NCBI RefSeq assembly: GCF_030164465.1
Contig: NZ_JASNJE010000007.1
Coordinates: 122,927 to 186,926 of the forward strand
From: Sedimentitalea xiamensis
Lineage (GTDB): Bacteria > Pseudomonadota > Alphaproteobacteria > Rhodobacterales > Rhodobacteraceae
Reading direction: 5' to 3'
Length of the DNA stretch: 64,000 nt
Below, piece by piece: positions 35,994-45,707 of this stretch. A program made the position numbers and the translations under genes. The notes beneath the pieces were generated by a model. That model ran no database searches and was not told where the DNA came from. It saw only the letters and a program-made list of their open reading frames with translations. Every line of letters starts with the position of its first letter. Positions within the stretch are counted from its first letter, which is position 1.

Positions 35994-36076
35994 AATATCG
36001 TTGCTTGTAGTCGGGGGGCAAAGCGACGAATGGTCCGATCCCTCAGGGTCGAAAGAGAACGGATGGAGTCCCGACA

Positions 36077-37351
36077 ATGCGCTACATGGTAACCTACGAC
36101 TTGATGGAGACGGCGCGCAATACCAATCAATGGATGGGCGCGTCCGCACTGGCCCTTGCATCCTATCCTATCTTCAGCATGATTCCAAACCCTGCGCTCA
36201 GCTGGATCGCCGGCTGGGGCGAAGTGACCGAACGCACCTTTCAGCGCATGACCGTGAAACCCGACTGGGGCATACGGACATTCACCTGCGAGGACGGCAT
36301 GGACCATCTGGTGAACATCGAGACGGTGGTCGAAAAACCGTTCGGCGACCTGATCCATTTCCACGTCCCCGGACGCGAGACCAAGCCGCGCAAGGTCCTG
36401 CTGGTCGCGCCGATGTCGGGCCATTACGCCACCCTGCTGCGCAGCACCGTGAAATCGCTTCTGGTCGATTGCGAAGTCTACGTCACCGACTGGAAGAACG
36501 CGCGCGACATCCCGGTGTCGGCAGGCAAGTTCGACATTGAGGACTACACGCTTTACCTTGTCAATTTCATGCGGGAAATGGGTCCGGACACCCATGTGAT
36601 CGCCGTCTGCCAGCCAGCGCCCCTGACGCTCGCCGCCACCGCCTACCTGGCCGAGCAGGATCCGGAGGCGCAGCCCAGGTCGCTGACCCTGATCGGCGGT
36701 CCGGTCGACCCGGATGCCACCCCGACGGAAGTGACGGACTTCGGGCGGCGCGTGACCATGGGCCAGCTCGAGGAAACGATGATCCAGCGGGTCGGGTTCA
36801 AGTATCCCGGCGTCGGCCGCATGGTCTATCCCGGTCTCCTGCAACTCGCCTCGTTTATGTCGATGAATGCCGAACGGCACGGCAAGGCGTTCCAGGACCA
36901 GATCGTGCGCGCATCGCGCGGCGAGGCTTCGGACCATGACGCCCACAACCGGTTCTACGACGAATACCTGGCCGTCATGGACATGCCGGCGGAATTCTAC
37001 CTGTCGACCGTCGAACGTGTCTTCAAGGGCCGCGAGATCGCCAGGAACGAATTCGTCGTGGACGGCCACAAGGTGGATATCGGCAAGATCACCAGCGTCG
37101 CCGTCAAGACCGTCGAAGGCGCGAAGGACGACATCTCGGCTCCGGGCCAGTGCATCGCGGCGCTGGCACTGTGCACCGGCCTGCCCGCCAGCAAGAAGGC
37201 CAGCCATGTCGAACCCGACGCGGGTCACTATGGCATCTTTGCCGGCAAGTCCTGGCGCGTGAACATACGGCCGCTGGTTCTCGACTTCATCGATGCCAAC
37301 AGCGGCACCGGCGACAAGAAGCCCGCCAACAAGAACGTGGCGGCGGAATAA
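36077..37351 (+). CDS. phaZ: Intracellular polyhydroxyalkanoate depolymerase
   Basis: A 424-aa enzyme that breaks down intracellular PHA. It has the intracellular PHB depolymerase pattern, with the nucleophile in VCQPAPLTLAAT (Cys178), VLLVAPMSGHYATLLR earlier, and HVEPDAGHYGIFAGKSWR at the end. There is no signal peptide, in keeping with cytoplasmic action. It is divergent from phaC. Confidence 0.94.
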   Translation: MRYMVTYDLMETARNTNQWMGASALALASYPIFSMIPNPALSWIAGWGEVTERTFQRMTVKPDWGIRTFTCEDGMDHLVNIETVVEKPFGDLIHFHVPGRETKPRKVLLVAPMSGHYATLLRSTVKSLLVDCEVYVTDWKNARDIPVSAGKFDIEDYTLYLVNFMREMGPDTHVIAVCQPAPLTLAATAYLAEQDPEAQPRSLTLIGGPVDPDATPTEVTDFGRRVTMGQLEETMIQRVGFKYPGVGRMVYPGLLQLASFMSMNAERHGKAFQDQIVRASRGEASDHDAHNRFYDEYLAVMDMPAEFYLSTVERVFKGREIARNEFVVDGHKVDIGKITSVAVKTVEGAKDDISAPGQCIAALALCTGLPASKKASHVEPDAGHYGIFAGKSWRVNIRPLVLDFIDANSGTGDKKPANKNVAAE

Positions 37352-37365
37352 CCGGAGCGCAGACG

Positions 37366-37944
37366 GTGGTTGACCGGAACGCCATTGTCTTTTCCTGCGA
37401 CTGCGGTCAGATCCGAGGCACGATCAGCCCGGCCACATCGGCCTCGGGCATCCACGCAATCTGTCATTGCCGCGATTGCCGCGCAGCGGAACTTCATCTG
37501 AACCGGAAGGATCCGGACCCCCACGGCGTCGAGCTGTTCATGACGACACCGGACACTGTGCAGTTCGAACAGGGCGCGGCCAATCTGGCCATCTTGCGGC
37601 TCGGCCCCAGGGGCTTGCTGCGCTGGTATGCAAACTGCTGCAAGGTCCCGATGTTCAACACGCTGGCGAAGTCGGGCCTCCCCTTCTCTTCGATCCATAC
37701 CGGCCGGCTTCAGGATGTGTCCGCCATCGGGCCTGTTCGGGTCGAGGCTTTCATTCCGCAATCGGGCGGCGCGCCGAAACACAAGGGATCGGCGTTCATG
37801 GCCTGGCGGCTCGCCGTCGGTCTGGGCTCTGCGCGCCTGTCCGGGCGCTGGAAACAGACACCGTTCTTCGACCTGGACACAGGCGCCCCCACCGCGCCGG
37901 TGCATGTCCTGACGAAAGAACAGCGGGCCGCGCTTTATACCTGA
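37366..37944 (+). CDS. DUF6151-like Cys-rich protein (GFA-related)
   Basis: A 192-aa protein with Cys clusters CDCGQIRG, CHCRDCRAAE and NCCKVPMFN, like glutathione-dependent formaldehyde-activating (GFA) zinc-fold proteins; I match it to DUF6151 from memory. The GTG start has GGAG 9 nt upstream. Longer in-frame starts fall within phaZ. It overlaps the convergent peptidase-like gene by 10 nt. Function unknown. Confidence 0.75.
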   Translation: MVDRNAIVFSCDCGQIRGTISPATSASGIHAICHCRDCRAAELHLNRKDPDPHGVELFMTTPDTVQFEQGAANLAILRLGPRGLLRWYANCCKVPMFNTLAKSGLPFSSIHTGRLQDVSAIGPVRVEAFIPQSGGAPKHKGSAFMAWRLAVGLGSARLSGRWKQTPFFDLDTGAPTAPVHVLTKEQRAALYT

Positions 37945-38609
37945 TCCCGCAGCGACAGCCCCATGTCCAAAGGCGGGCCCGGAAATGCGATGCCGCGAAA
38001 CGCCGGGAAATCCGCGTATCTTGCGCCCCTCCGGGCCGGCGGCTCCGGCGGCGCCTGTCCGGGGGCCAGCAACCGGCCGCGTGGCGCGATATAGCTGTCG
38101 ATCCGGCGACGCGGCGTCGGGCGCCAGGACAGGTTGAAGGCGCAGAGCTTAGGAAAAAACCAGATTTCCGAATAGGCCAGGTGGTCGTGGAGCCACCAGG
38201 CAAGGTCTCTCCAATCGCGCCCCTGTTCATACTGGTCCGCGAACCAGGGGATCACGACCGTCGCGCCCGCAACACGATCCTCGCCCTGCCCCCTGTCCCA
38301 GATGTGGCATTCCAGCGGATGGTTGTTGCGCGCGCAGTTCAACCCGTTTTCGTTTCCGAATCCGTTGACCAGGGGCGAGCGATATCCGGACCGCACCGCG
38401 ATCCGGCCAAAGGTTTCTTCCAACGGGTCCAGCAGGGTTTCGCAGAACGCCCGACCGGCTTCGATCGCCAGGTCCGGATTGTCGGGAATGTTCTGCAAGC
38501 CATGGAAACTGGCGATCTCGGAATAGAGAAACTCCCGCATGAAGAAATGGCGCGACAACCGGATCCGGCCCAGCGTTTCAAGGCTCCACATGCTGCGGGG
38601 CTTGCGCAT
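37935..38609 (-). CDS. Peptidase M15-like protein of unknown substrate
   Basis: A 224-aa protein with the pattern LSRHFFMREFLYSEIASFHGLQNIPDN, RIAVRSGYRSPLVNGFGN and HIWDRGQ, like a D-Ala-D-Ala carboxypeptidase (M15) fold whose usual zinc ligands are only partly recognisable. There is no signal peptide, which is odd for a wall enzyme. Its ATG overlaps the stop of the VOC gene upstream, so the two are co-translated. Confidence 0.72.
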   Translation of the reverse strand: MRKPRSMWSLETLGRIRLSRHFFMREFLYSEIASFHGLQNIPDNPDLAIEAGRAFCETLLDPLEETFGRIAVRSGYRSPLVNGFGNENGLNCARNNHPLECHIWDRGQGEDRVAGATVVIPWFADQYEQGRDWRDLAWWLHDHLAYSEIWFFPKLCAFNLSWRPTPRRRIDSYIAPRGRLLAPGQAPPEPPARRGARYADFPAFRGIAFPGPPLDMGLSLRDQV

Positions 38610-39037
38610 CAGCCGTAGCCGTTCCAGCGAAAGGCGCCATCCGGGGACAGCGGCGCGAAGGGGTTGAAAGTCACCTCCCAGATGGCCCCGTCAGGCGCGC
38701 GGAAATATCCTGCGTGACCACCCCAGAAGGTCTCTTCCGCGGCTTTCAGAATGGTCGCGCCGGCGGCTTCGGCGGTGGCCAGCACCTCCGCCACCTCCGG
38801 CGCGCTTCTCACGTTATAGGCAAGTGTGATCGCGCCCTGGCCGAGATCGGCAACCGGCAGACCCATGTCGCGGGCGAGGTCGCTCAGCGGATACAATGCC
38901 AGCGTCTGACCGATCAGGTCAAAGGCGATAACCCCATCTTGCGAGGGCACGCGCCGCCAGCCGAGCGCTTCATAAAAGGCGGCGGCAGCCTCGATATCCT
39001 CTGCACCGAGCGTAGTCAGACTGATGCGTTGTTCCAT
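38609..39037 (-). CDS. VOC-family (glyoxalase/bleomycin-resistance fold) protein
   Basis: A 142-aa single-domain VOC protein: ISLTTLGAEDIEAAAAFYEALGWRRVPSQDGVIAFDLIG in the first half and FWGGHAGYFRAPDGAIWEVTFNPFAPL in the second. VOC proteins are metal enzymes or binding proteins; the reaction is not clear. The real start is the ATG giving MEQRISLTT; the much longer open frame upstream is antisense to thrS and not a gene. Confidence 0.87.
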   Translation of the reverse strand: MEQRISLTTLGAEDIEAAAAFYEALGWRRVPSQDGVIAFDLIGQTLALYPLSDLARDMGLPVADLGQGAITLAYNVRSAPEVAEVLATAEAAGATILKAAEETFWGGHAGYFRAPDGAIWEVTFNPFAPLSPDGAFRWNGYG

Positions 39038-39102
39038 TTTCAAACCTCGTTCTCGTTGGATCGGATCGGAACCGTCGCCGCCGCAGGCCCTGACCGACAG
39101 TT

Positions 39103-39855
39103 CTAGACACGCCCGGCCAGAACCTCGGCGATCGCGGTTTCGATCAGGCGCAGGCAGCTTTCGTCGGAAAACCGGTGGTCCGCGTCCTTGACAAGCGTCA
39201 GGCGCATGTCCGGGCAATCGGCATGTTCCAGCAGACGCAGCGCGGTGTCCACGCTGACCGCGGTATCGGCCGTGCCCTGAAGGCAACGCACCGGAAACGG
39301 CAGAGCCAGCGCATCCCGCAGCACCAGATGGTCGCGGCCGTCTTCGATCAGGCGCCGCGTGATGACATAGGGTTCCATGTAGTCCGACGGCAGTTCGACA
39401 TGGCCAACCGTCTCCAGGGCCCGTTTCTGTTCTGCCGTGAAGCGGCGCCAGTATCCGTCCTCGGTGAAATCCAGCGCGGCGGCGATCGTGACAAGGCCCG
39501 CGATGCGGTCGGGAATCGCCCGCGCCAGCAACAGCGCCTGCCATCCGCCCATCGACGACCCGACGATGACCAGCGGTCCCTGCGTCAACCGCGTCACCGC
39601 CGCCCGCACGTCTTCGGCCCAGTCGCCGATGCACCCGTCTTCGAACGCGCCGCTGCTTTCGCCATGACCCGAATAGTCGAACCGCAGGAATGCGCGCCCC
39701 CGAGCCTGGGCCCATGCCTGAAGGTGGATCGCCTTGGTCCCCTGCATGTCCGATTTCAGCCCGCCGAGGAACACGACGCAGGGGCCATCCCCCGGCGAGA
39801 GATGATAGGCGAGCCGCCGCCCCTCCGGCGTATCCAGATAGTTTGTCGTGCTCAT
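39103..39855 (-). CDS. Alpha/beta hydrolase
   Basis: A 250-aa serine hydrolase with the oxyanion region FLGGLKSDM, nucleophile elbow GSSMGGWQ, and the triad Asp and His in QGTADTAVS and DADHRFS. The substrate is unknown; an ester or acyl-protein is likely. AGGAG precedes the ATG. It reads divergently from thrS. Confidence 0.88.
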   Translation of the reverse strand: MSTTNYLDTPEGRRLAYHLSPGDGPCVVFLGGLKSDMQGTKAIHLQAWAQARGRAFLRFDYSGHGESSGAFEDGCIGDWAEDVRAAVTRLTQGPLVIVGSSMGGWQALLLARAIPDRIAGLVTIAAALDFTEDGYWRRFTAEQKRALETVGHVELPSDYMEPYVITRRLIEDGRDHLVLRDALALPFPVRCLQGTADTAVSVDTALRLLEHADCPDMRLTLVKDADHRFSDESCLRLIETAIAEVLAGRV

Positions 39856-40078
39856 GGCCGTCTCCTGTCCTGGGACGATCATGCACGCGAATCCCGTGGC
39901 CGCAATCCGGTTCTTGCCGAACGGGCTTGCCGCGCCGCACGGCACCGCAGAAAACACGTCGACACGAATGCCCGGAAGCGCAGAGCGGTTGACAGCCCGC
40001 TCCGCTCCGGCCAAACAGCGATCGCAAATAACCCGCAACCGGGCGTTCAGTGGGCGCCAAACCGACGAGGAGGCCGAT

Positions 40079-42025
40079 ATGGCTCAGATCTCTCTCACCC
40101 TTCCCGATGGCAATTCCCGCAGCTTCGCGTCCGGGATCACCGCCGCCGAGGTCGCGGCCGATATTTCGGCCTCGTTGGCGAAAAAGGCGATCAGCGCCAC
40201 GGTGGACGGCAAGCATTTCGATCTGGCCTGGCCAATCGAAAAGGACGCCAGCATCGCGATCCACACCATGAAGGACGAGGCGCAGGCCAACGAACTGGTG
40301 CGTCACGATCTCGCGCATATCATGGCCCGCGCGGTGCAGGAAATCTGGCCGGCCACCAAGGTCACGATCGGACCCGTCATCGAGAACGGCTGGTATTACG
40401 ATTTCGACCGCGCGGAACCGTTCACGCCCGAAGATCTCGGCCTCATCGAAAAGAAGATGAAGGAAATCATCAACAAGCGCGATCCCGTGACGACCGAGGT
40501 CTGGGACCGCGACCGCGCGATCAAGTTCTACGAGGCGAACAACGAACCCTACAAGGTCGAACTGATCGAGGCGATACCGGGCGACGAACCGCTGCGCATG
40601 TATTGGCACGGCCACTGGCAGGACCTGTGCCGGGGGCCGCACCTGCAACACACCGGCCAGGTGCCGGGAGACGCGTTCAAGCTGATGAGCATCGCCGGGG
40701 CCTATTGGCGCGGCGACAGCAACCGCCCGATGCTGCAGCGCATCTACGGCGTCGCCTTCCCGAACAAGGAACAGCTCAAGGCGCACCTGCACATGCTGGA
40801 AGAGGCCGCGAAACGCGACCACCGCAAGCTGGGCCGCGAGATGGACCTGTTCCACATGCAGGAAGAAGCGCCCGGTCAGATTTTCTGGCACCCCAACGGC
40901 TGGACGATCTACACCGAGCTTCAGGACTACATGCGACGGCGGCAGCGCGACGGCGGTTACGTGGAAGTGAACACGCCGCAGGTGGTGGACCGCAAGCTGT
41001 GGGAAGCCTCGGGTCATTGGGAAAAATACCAGGAGAACATGTTCATCGTCGAAGTCGATGAAGAGCATGCGCGCGAAAAATCGGTCAACGCGCTGAAACC
41101 GATGAATTGCCCCTGTCACGTCCAGATCTTCAACCAGGGCCTGAAATCCTACCGCGACCTGCCGCTGCGGATGGCGGAATTCGGGTCATGCAACCGCTAC
41201 GAACCCTCGGGTGCATTGCATGGCATCATGCGGGTGCGCGGTTTCACCCAGGATGACGGCCATATCTTCTGCCGCGAAGACCAGATCGAAAGCGAAACCG
41301 CGGAGTTCATCGATTTCCTGTCGCGGGTCTACAAGGATCTCGGCTTTGACCGTTTCAGCGTCAAGTTCTCGGATCGTCCCGAGGTGCGGGCAGGGTCCGA
41401 CGCTATCTGGGACAAGGCCGAGGCGGCGCTTCTGTCGGCCACCCGCGCCGCCGGGATCGAACCGGAACTCAATCCCGGCGAAGGCGCCTTCTATGGACCG
41501 AAGCTCGAATTCGTGCTGACCGACGCCATCGGGCGGGACTGGCAATGCGGCACGCACCAGGTCGATTTCGTGCTGCCGGAACGGCTGGACGCGACCTATA
41601 TCGGCGCGGATGGCGCAAAGCACCGTCCGGTCATGCTGCATCGCGCGACTTTGGGCAGTTTCGAACGGTTCATCGGCATCCTGATCGAGGAACACGCGGG
41701 CAAGCTGCCTTTCTGGCTTGCGCCGCGGCAGGTGGTCGTCGCGGCGATCACGTCCGAAGCGGATGCCTATGTGCAGGAGGTCGTCGCGGCCCTGAGAACC
41801 GCGGGCGTGCGCGCCGAAGCCGACATCCGCAACGAAAAGATTAACTACAAGGTTCGGGAACATTCGGTCGGCAAGGTGCCGGTGATCCTTGCCGTGGGCG
41901 CACGTGAAGTCCAGGATCGCACCGTGTCGGTGCGCCGTCTCGGCGAGAAACAGACCAGCGTTCAGCCGCTTGCGGATGTAACGAAGGAACTGTCCCGCGC
42001 CGCGACACCCCCCGATCTTCTGTAA
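40079..42025 (+). CDS. thrS: Threonyl-tRNA synthetase
   Basis: ThrS charges tRNA-Thr. The 648-aa product has the TGS domain (residues 1-60), the editing domain with [16 protein letters not shown], class II core motifs ([46 protein letters not shown]) and the C-terminal anticodon-binding domain ([19 protein letters not shown]). A GAGGAGG ribosome site is 6 nt before the ATG. It is followed by a hairpin and then the bufferin operon. Confidence 0.97.
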   Translation: MAQISLTLPDGNSRSFASGITAAEVAADISASLAKKAISATVDGKHFDLAWPIEKDASIAIHTMKDEAQANELVRHDLAHIMARAVQEIWPATKVTIGPVIENGWYYDFDRAEPFTPEDLGLIEKKMKEIINKRDPVTTEVWDRDRAIKFYEANNEPYKVELIEAIPGDEPLRMYWHGHWQDLCRGPHLQHTGQVPGDAFKLMSIAGAYWRGDSNRPMLQRIYGVAFPNKEQLKAHLHMLEEAAKRDHRKLGREMDLFHMQEEAPGQIFWHPNGWTIYTELQDYMRRRQRDGGYVEVNTPQVVDRKLWEASGHWEKYQENMFIVEVDEEHAREKSVNALKPMNCPCHVQIFNQGLKSYRDLPLRMAEFGSCNRYEPSGALHGIMRVRGFTQDDGHIFCREDQIESETAEFIDFLSRVYKDLGFDRFSVKFSDRPEVRAGSDAIWDKAEAALLSATRAAGIEPELNPGEGAFYGPKLEFVLTDAIGRDWQCGTHQVDFVLPERLDATYIGADGAKHRPVMLHRATLGSFERFIGILIEEHAGKLPFWLAPRQVVVAAITSEADAYVQEVVAALRTAGVRAEADIRNEKINYKVREHSVGKVPVILAVGAREVQDRTVSVRRLGEKQTSVQPLADVTKELSRAATPPDLL

Positions 42026-42033
42026 TATTCGCG

Positions 42034-42063
42034 GGGTGCGGCCGTCACAAACTGGTCGCACCC
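42034..42063 (+). terminator. Possible hairpin after thrS (no T-run)
   Basis: GGGTGCGGCC pairs with GGTCGCACCC (one G-T wobble) around a 10-nt loop, starting 8 nt after the thrS stop. There is no T-run, so it is a weak terminator candidate. TCGCA/TGCGA at 42056-42069 could form a competing hairpin. Confidence 0.3.
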
Positions 42064-42117
42064 GTGCGAGCGGGTTGCAACATTCTGCGAAAACACATGT
42101 TTTTTTCCGATTTGGTC

Positions 42118-42142
42118 GTAACATGGGCTGACGGGCGCGTGA
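42118..42142 (+). promoter_or_regulatory. Possible ECF-type promoter for bufferin operon
   Basis: GTAAC at 42118-42122 and CGTGA at 42138-42142 (15 nt between) loosely resemble the GTAAC...CGAA type of ECF sigma promoters reported for some bufferin operons. The match is weak and the element is a guess; the start site would lie about 75 nt before the precursor ATG. Confidence 0.25.
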
Positions 42143-42225
42143 GACACGGGCTCGTGACTTCACCAGCCCCGGACACCACCATAGGCTCCGGGCATCGAAA
42201 AACGAAACCAACAAGGGAGATCGAC

Positions 42226-42528
42226 ATGTCCACCACCGTCAAGACGCTCACCGTCGCAGGCGCGGTCGCCGCTGCCCTGGCCGCGACGGCCACGACCGTT
42301 CAGGCGCAGTCCAAGGAAAAATGCTATGGCGTCTCGCTGGCCGGGGCCAATGATTGCGCCGCCGGTCCCGGCACCACATGCGCGGGGACATCGACCGTGG
42401 ATTATCAGGGGAATGCCTGGAAACTGGTCGATGCCGGAACCTGCGAAAGCATGGAGCTTCCCGCGATGGCCGACGGCACGGAGCGCAAGGGTTCGCTGAG
42501 CGCGCTCGACCGCGACTTGCCGGCATAA
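42226..42528 (+). CDS. bufA: Bufferin-type precursor (DUF2282-like, BufA)
   Basis: A 100-aa secreted precursor with a Sec signal peptide (residues 1-27, ending TTVQA) and a mature part starting [17 protein letters not shown]. Four Cys (33, 44, 52, 73) sit at the places where bufferins carry modified Cys residues that bind copper. AAGGGAG lies about 8 nt before the ATG. bufB begins 56 nt downstream. The KEKCYGV start is, as I recall, a hallmark of DUF2282 proteins. Confidence 0.85.
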   Translation: MSTTVKTLTVAGAVAAALAATATTVQAQSKEKCYGVSLAGANDCAAGPGTTCAGTSTVDYQGNAWKLVDAGTCESMELPAMADGTERKGSLSALDRDLPA

Positions 42529-42584
42529 ACGGCGCACTGGGCGGGCCGGCGCAAGCCTCCCGCCCGCGACCCCACAGGCCCGCC

Positions 42585-43442
42585 ATGCCGGACTCCGCGA
42601 AACCGCCCAACCACCTGCCCGACGCGCCGGGAGTCGGATACAAACCCCGTCACTTCGGCGACATCCTGAAACAGCCGCACCCCGTCGCGTGGCTGGAAAT
42701 CCACGCCGAGAACTACATGGGCGACGGCGGGCGTCCGCTCGCGCAACTGCGCGCCCTGTCAGAACGATTTCCCATATCCGTACACGGCGTCGGACTGTCC
42801 ATCGGCGGTGAAGCGCCACTGGACGCGGAACACCTCGCACGCCTGAAGCGCCTGGTTTCATGGCTGAACCCCGCCAGTTTTTCGGAACACCTGGCCTGGT
42901 CCACGCATGGCGCGGAATTCATGAACGATCTGCTGCCCCTGCCCTACACGCAAGAGACGCTAGGCCGCGTGGCGGATCATATCGACCAGGTGCAAATCGC
43001 CCTCGGCCGGCAAATGCTGCTGGAAAACCCGTCCAGCTATCTTGCGTTCGACGAAAGCACGTTCTGCGAAACGGATTTCCTTGCGGAACTTTGCCGGCGC
43101 ACAGGCTGCGGCCTCTTGCTCGACGTCAACAACGTGTTTGTTTCGGCCACAAACCTGGGAATGGAGCCGCACGATTATGTCGATGCCTACCCGATCGATC
43201 AGATCGGAGAGATTCATGTCGGCGGACATGACGCCGAAACCGATCGCCACGGCGCACCGCTTCTGATCGACAGCCACGCGCACCCCGTCGCGGAGCCGGT
43301 CTGGGATCTGCTGGGTCACGTTCTGGCCCGTTCCGGCCCGAAACCCGTGCTGGTGGAATGGGACAACGATGTGCCGGAATGGCCGGTCTTGCGCAGCGAA
43401 GCCGAATGCGCCGCCGCGGCCCTCGCCGTCGTTTCGGCATGA
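42585..43442 (+). CDS. bufB: Multinuclear non-heme iron oxidase (DUF692/MNIO, BufB)
   Basis: A 285-aa TIM-barrel oxidase of the DUF692/MNIO family. Iron-binding motifs: HGVGLSIGG (67-75), SEHLAW (100-105), ENPSSYL (147-153), [14 protein letters not shown] (177-190), EIHVGGH (209-215), DSHAHPV (229-235) and EWDNDVP (258-264). MNIOs modify Cys residues in precursor peptides, here most likely BufA. The next gene, a DUF2063 partner, overlaps by 4 nt. Confidence 0.9.
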   Translation: MPDSAKPPNHLPDAPGVGYKPRHFGDILKQPHPVAWLEIHAENYMGDGGRPLAQLRALSERFPISVHGVGLSIGGEAPLDAEHLARLKRLVSWLNPASFSEHLAWSTHGAEFMNDLLPLPYTQETLGRVADHIDQVQIALGRQMLLENPSSYLAFDESTFCETDFLAELCRRTGCGLLLDVNNVFVSATNLGMEPHDYVDAYPIDQIGEIHVGGHDAETDRHGAPLLIDSHAHPVAEPVWDLLGHVLARSGPKPVLVEWDNDVPEWPVLRSEAECAAAALAVVSA

Positions 43443-44194
43443 CCGTTTCCCAAACCCGGTTTCTCACCGCGCTGCTTGATCCTGCCGCCCCCGTTCCCGA
43501 TGGGCTGGTGGATGCATCCGGCCAGCCGGCGGCCGCCCGTTTCAACGTCTATCGCAACAACGTCGTGGTGTCGCTGCGGGACGCGATCTGCGTCGGATTT
43601 CCGATCGTCACGCGCTTGCTGGGGCAGGAAAACATGGACGGTATCGCCCGGATGTTCGTGCGGGCGCATCCGCCCTCCTCGCCGCTGCTGATGCACTATG
43701 GCGCGGAGTTTCCGGACTTCCTGTCGGGCCTGCCGCAGCTTTCGCATCGCGGCTTCCTTCCCGATGTTGCCCGCCTGGAGCTGGCGTTGCGCCACGCCTA
43801 CCATGCGGCGGATGCAGCGGGGCTCGACCCTGCGGCGCTGGCGGACACGCAATCCGAAGCCCTGCTGCGGTCACGGGTGACACTGGCGCCGGGCGTTTCG
43901 GTGCTGCGTTCCGACTGGCCGGTCTACGATATATGGCGATTCAACACCCAACCGGATGCCGCGAAACCGAGGCATGTAGCGCAGGATGTCCTGATCACGC
44001 GGCCGGAATTCGATCCGGCCCCGAACCTCCTCCCGCCCGGCGGCGCAACCTGGATCGCGGCGCTGATCGACGGCGAAACCGTCGGATCGGCCCTGGACAT
44101 GGCGCAGCGCGACTGCCCGGACTTCGATCTGACGACCTGTCTGGCCCTGTTGCTCTCCGGAAATGCCCTGACGTCCCTGGCGCGGAAAGACTGA
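43439..44194 (+). CDS. bufC: DUF2063 partner of MNIO enzyme (BufC)
   Basis: A 251-aa protein with an N-terminal DUF2063-type domain ([43 protein letters not shown]) that in this family guides the precursor to the MNIO oxidase. The ATGA overlap with bufB fits obligate partnership. The C-terminal half ([30 protein letters not shown]) is conserved-looking but undefined. Confidence 0.88.
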   Translation: MTVSQTRFLTALLDPAAPVPDGLVDASGQPAAARFNVYRNNVVVSLRDAICVGFPIVTRLLGQENMDGIARMFVRAHPPSSPLLMHYGAEFPDFLSGLPQLSHRGFLPDVARLELALRHAYHAADAAGLDPAALADTQSEALLRSRVTLAPGVSVLRSDWPVYDIWRFNTQPDAAKPRHVAQDVLITRPEFDPAPNLLPPGGATWIAALIDGETVGSALDMAQRDCPDFDLTTCLALLLSGNALTSLARKD

Positions 44195-44197
44195 ACC

Positions 44198-44746
44198 ATG
44201 ATCACATTGATGAAGATGCATAATTCGGTTTTCGACTGGCTGGACCGGAAGGCGGGGTTCATCCTGCCCACCCTGGCGAGATTCACCTTCGCGGCGGTGC
44301 TGGTCATGTATTTCTGGAGATCGGCCTGGACCAAGCTTGGCGACGGTCCGTTCGGCCTGTTTTCCCTGTCCGACGGCGCCTATGCGCAGATCTTTCCGCG
44401 CGCGATGGAAGCTGTCGGCTATGACAGCTCGCAACTGGGATTCTTTCACTGGATGGTCGCGCTCGCCGGGACCTGGGCCGAATTCATCCTGCCGGCGCTG
44501 ATCGTCGTCGGTCTGTTCAGCCGCCTCGCGGCCATCGGCTTGATCGGTTTCGTCTTCGTTCAGTCGGCTACCGATATCGTCGGGCACGGCGCGACCGATG
44601 AAAAGACGCTCGGCGGCTGGTTCAACGGAATCCCCGACAGCGTGATTCTCGACCAGCGTCTGCTCTGGATCACGGTGCTCGCCATCATCGTGGTCAAGGG
44701 CGCGGGTCCGCTGTCCGCAGACCGGCTGACGGGTCGCTTGTCCTGA
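44198..44746 (+). CDS. DoxX-family membrane protein of bufferin operon
   Basis: A 182-aa inner-membrane protein with about four helices and the DoxX pattern (LARFTFAAVLVMYFWRSAWTKLGDG; LAGTWAEFILPALIVVGLFSRLAAIGLI). DoxX genes commonly close bufferin operons (called bufD). Only 3 nt separate it from bufC. A redox or envelope role is likely; the reaction is not known. Confidence 0.85.
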   Translation: MITLMKMHNSVFDWLDRKAGFILPTLARFTFAAVLVMYFWRSAWTKLGDGPFGLFSLSDGAYAQIFPRAMEAVGYDSSQLGFFHWMVALAGTWAEFILPALIVVGLFSRLAAIGLIGFVFVQSATDIVGHGATDEKTLGGWFNGIPDSVILDQRLLWITVLAIIVVKGAGPLSADRLTGRLS

Positions 44747-44785
44747 GCGACCCGCGCCGACCCCATGACGCGCGGCCTTGCCCGT

Positions 44786-45103
44786 TCAGGCGACACCGAG
44801 CGTGTTCTGGACGTCTGCCGTCCACCCCAGAAAGATTCGCTCCTCGGACACGATCAGGGGACGTTTCATGAGCGTCGGGTGGTCGCGCAAAAGGTCCAGC
44901 GGCGGGCGCGCACGTTCCGCGTCGGGCAGACCGCGCCAGGTGGTAGAGCGCGTATTCAACAAAGCCTGCCCGTAAAGATCGAATGCGGCCGACATCACAT
45001 CCGGCGGAACGCCTTCGCTTCGGACATCGACAAACCGTGCTTCATTCAGTTTTTTCAGCGCCTTGCGGCAGGTATCGCAAGTTTTCAAGCCATAGAGAAC
45101 CAT
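44786..45103 (-). CDS. ArsC/Spx-family glutaredoxin-like protein
   Basis: A 105-aa thioredoxin-fold protein with CDTCRKALKKLNE near the N-terminus and the ArsC-like segment KRPLIVSEERIFLGW. It resembles YffB/Spx-type proteins; arsenate reduction is not shown. The start MVLYGLKTCDTC fits the family; the longer frame to 45178 is unlikely. It is convergent with the DoxX gene and divergent from cspA. Confidence 0.87.
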   Translation of the reverse strand: MVLYGLKTCDTCRKALKKLNEARFVDVRSEGVPPDVMSAAFDLYGQALLNTRSTTWRGLPDAERARPPLDLLRDHPTLMKRPLIVSEERIFLGWTADVQNTLGVA

Positions 45104-45318
45104 GTGACCACTCCTTCCGGGTGCGCAAATATCCGTCATTTCGCCCCAAGGCAGCCCCTTTTTCTTGATTTTTGGCATGGCCGTGTAATCTTGTTACTCA
45201 GCACCTTCGACCGCGAAGTGCCCGTTCCGTCCCCTTGGCCCGGTCACAGGCTTCGGCATCGTGCTTTGGTATGCTCCGCGATTTCGGGGCGCAAATAACT
45301 GAGAAGGAGACACGGGAA

Positions 45319-45525
45319 ATGCCGACTGGCACCGTGAAATGGTTCAATACAACAAAAGGGTACGGATTCATCGCACCCGATACGGGTGGAAAAGACGTAT
45401 TTGTGCACATCTCGGCCGTGGAACGGTCGGGGCTCACAGGTCTCGCCGACAATCAGAAGGTCAATTACGACCTAGAGGCCGGCCGCGATGGCCGTGAAAT
45501 GGCTGCGAACCTGAAACCTCTTTAA
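45319..45525 (+). CDS. Cold-shock protein (CspA family)
   Basis: A 68-aa single cold-shock domain with RNP1 GYGFIAPD and RNP2 VFVHISAV, an RNA chaperone. The family start MPTGTVKWFNTTKGYG follows a GAGAAGGAG ribosome site. A 215-nt 5' gap leaves room for a long leader, as common in cold-shock genes. A clear terminator follows. Confidence 0.94.
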   Translation: MPTGTVKWFNTTKGYGFIAPDTGGKDVFVHISAVERSGLTGLADNQKVNYDLEAGRDGREMAANLKPL

Positions 45526-45537
45526 CCGATTCCCGGT

Positions 45538-45568
45538 CGCGCCCCGCCCCGATACGGGGCGCGCTTTT
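45538..45568 (+). terminator. Rho-independent terminator after cold-shock gene
   Basis: CGCGCCCCG pairs with CGGGGCGCG (9 bp, 8-nt loop), followed by CTTTTCC, 13 nt after the cold-shock stop codon. Confidence 0.82.
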
Positions 45569-45707
45569 CCGCCCGCCGCCCCTTGTCGGCGGCCGCGTCA
45601 AGTTCGCGGGACGTCAAGCCAGGCGGATCGGTCCATCATGGATCGGTGTGTTCGCGGCACCCCGTGCCCCGCTGCGTGGAGGGCCGGCATGGTCCGGTAG
45701 GGTGTGG

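Noticed and set aside
38609..41119. 836-aa open frame on the minus strand across the VOC gene, hydrolase and thrS
   Set aside because: Only its last 142 codons (VOC protein) look like a protein; the rest is antisense to thrS and the shifted frame of the hydrolase, a common effect of high GC.
44786..45103. Arsenic resistance gene arsC
   Set aside because: The protein fits the wider ArsC/Spx fold and no arsenite pump or ArsR gene is nearby.
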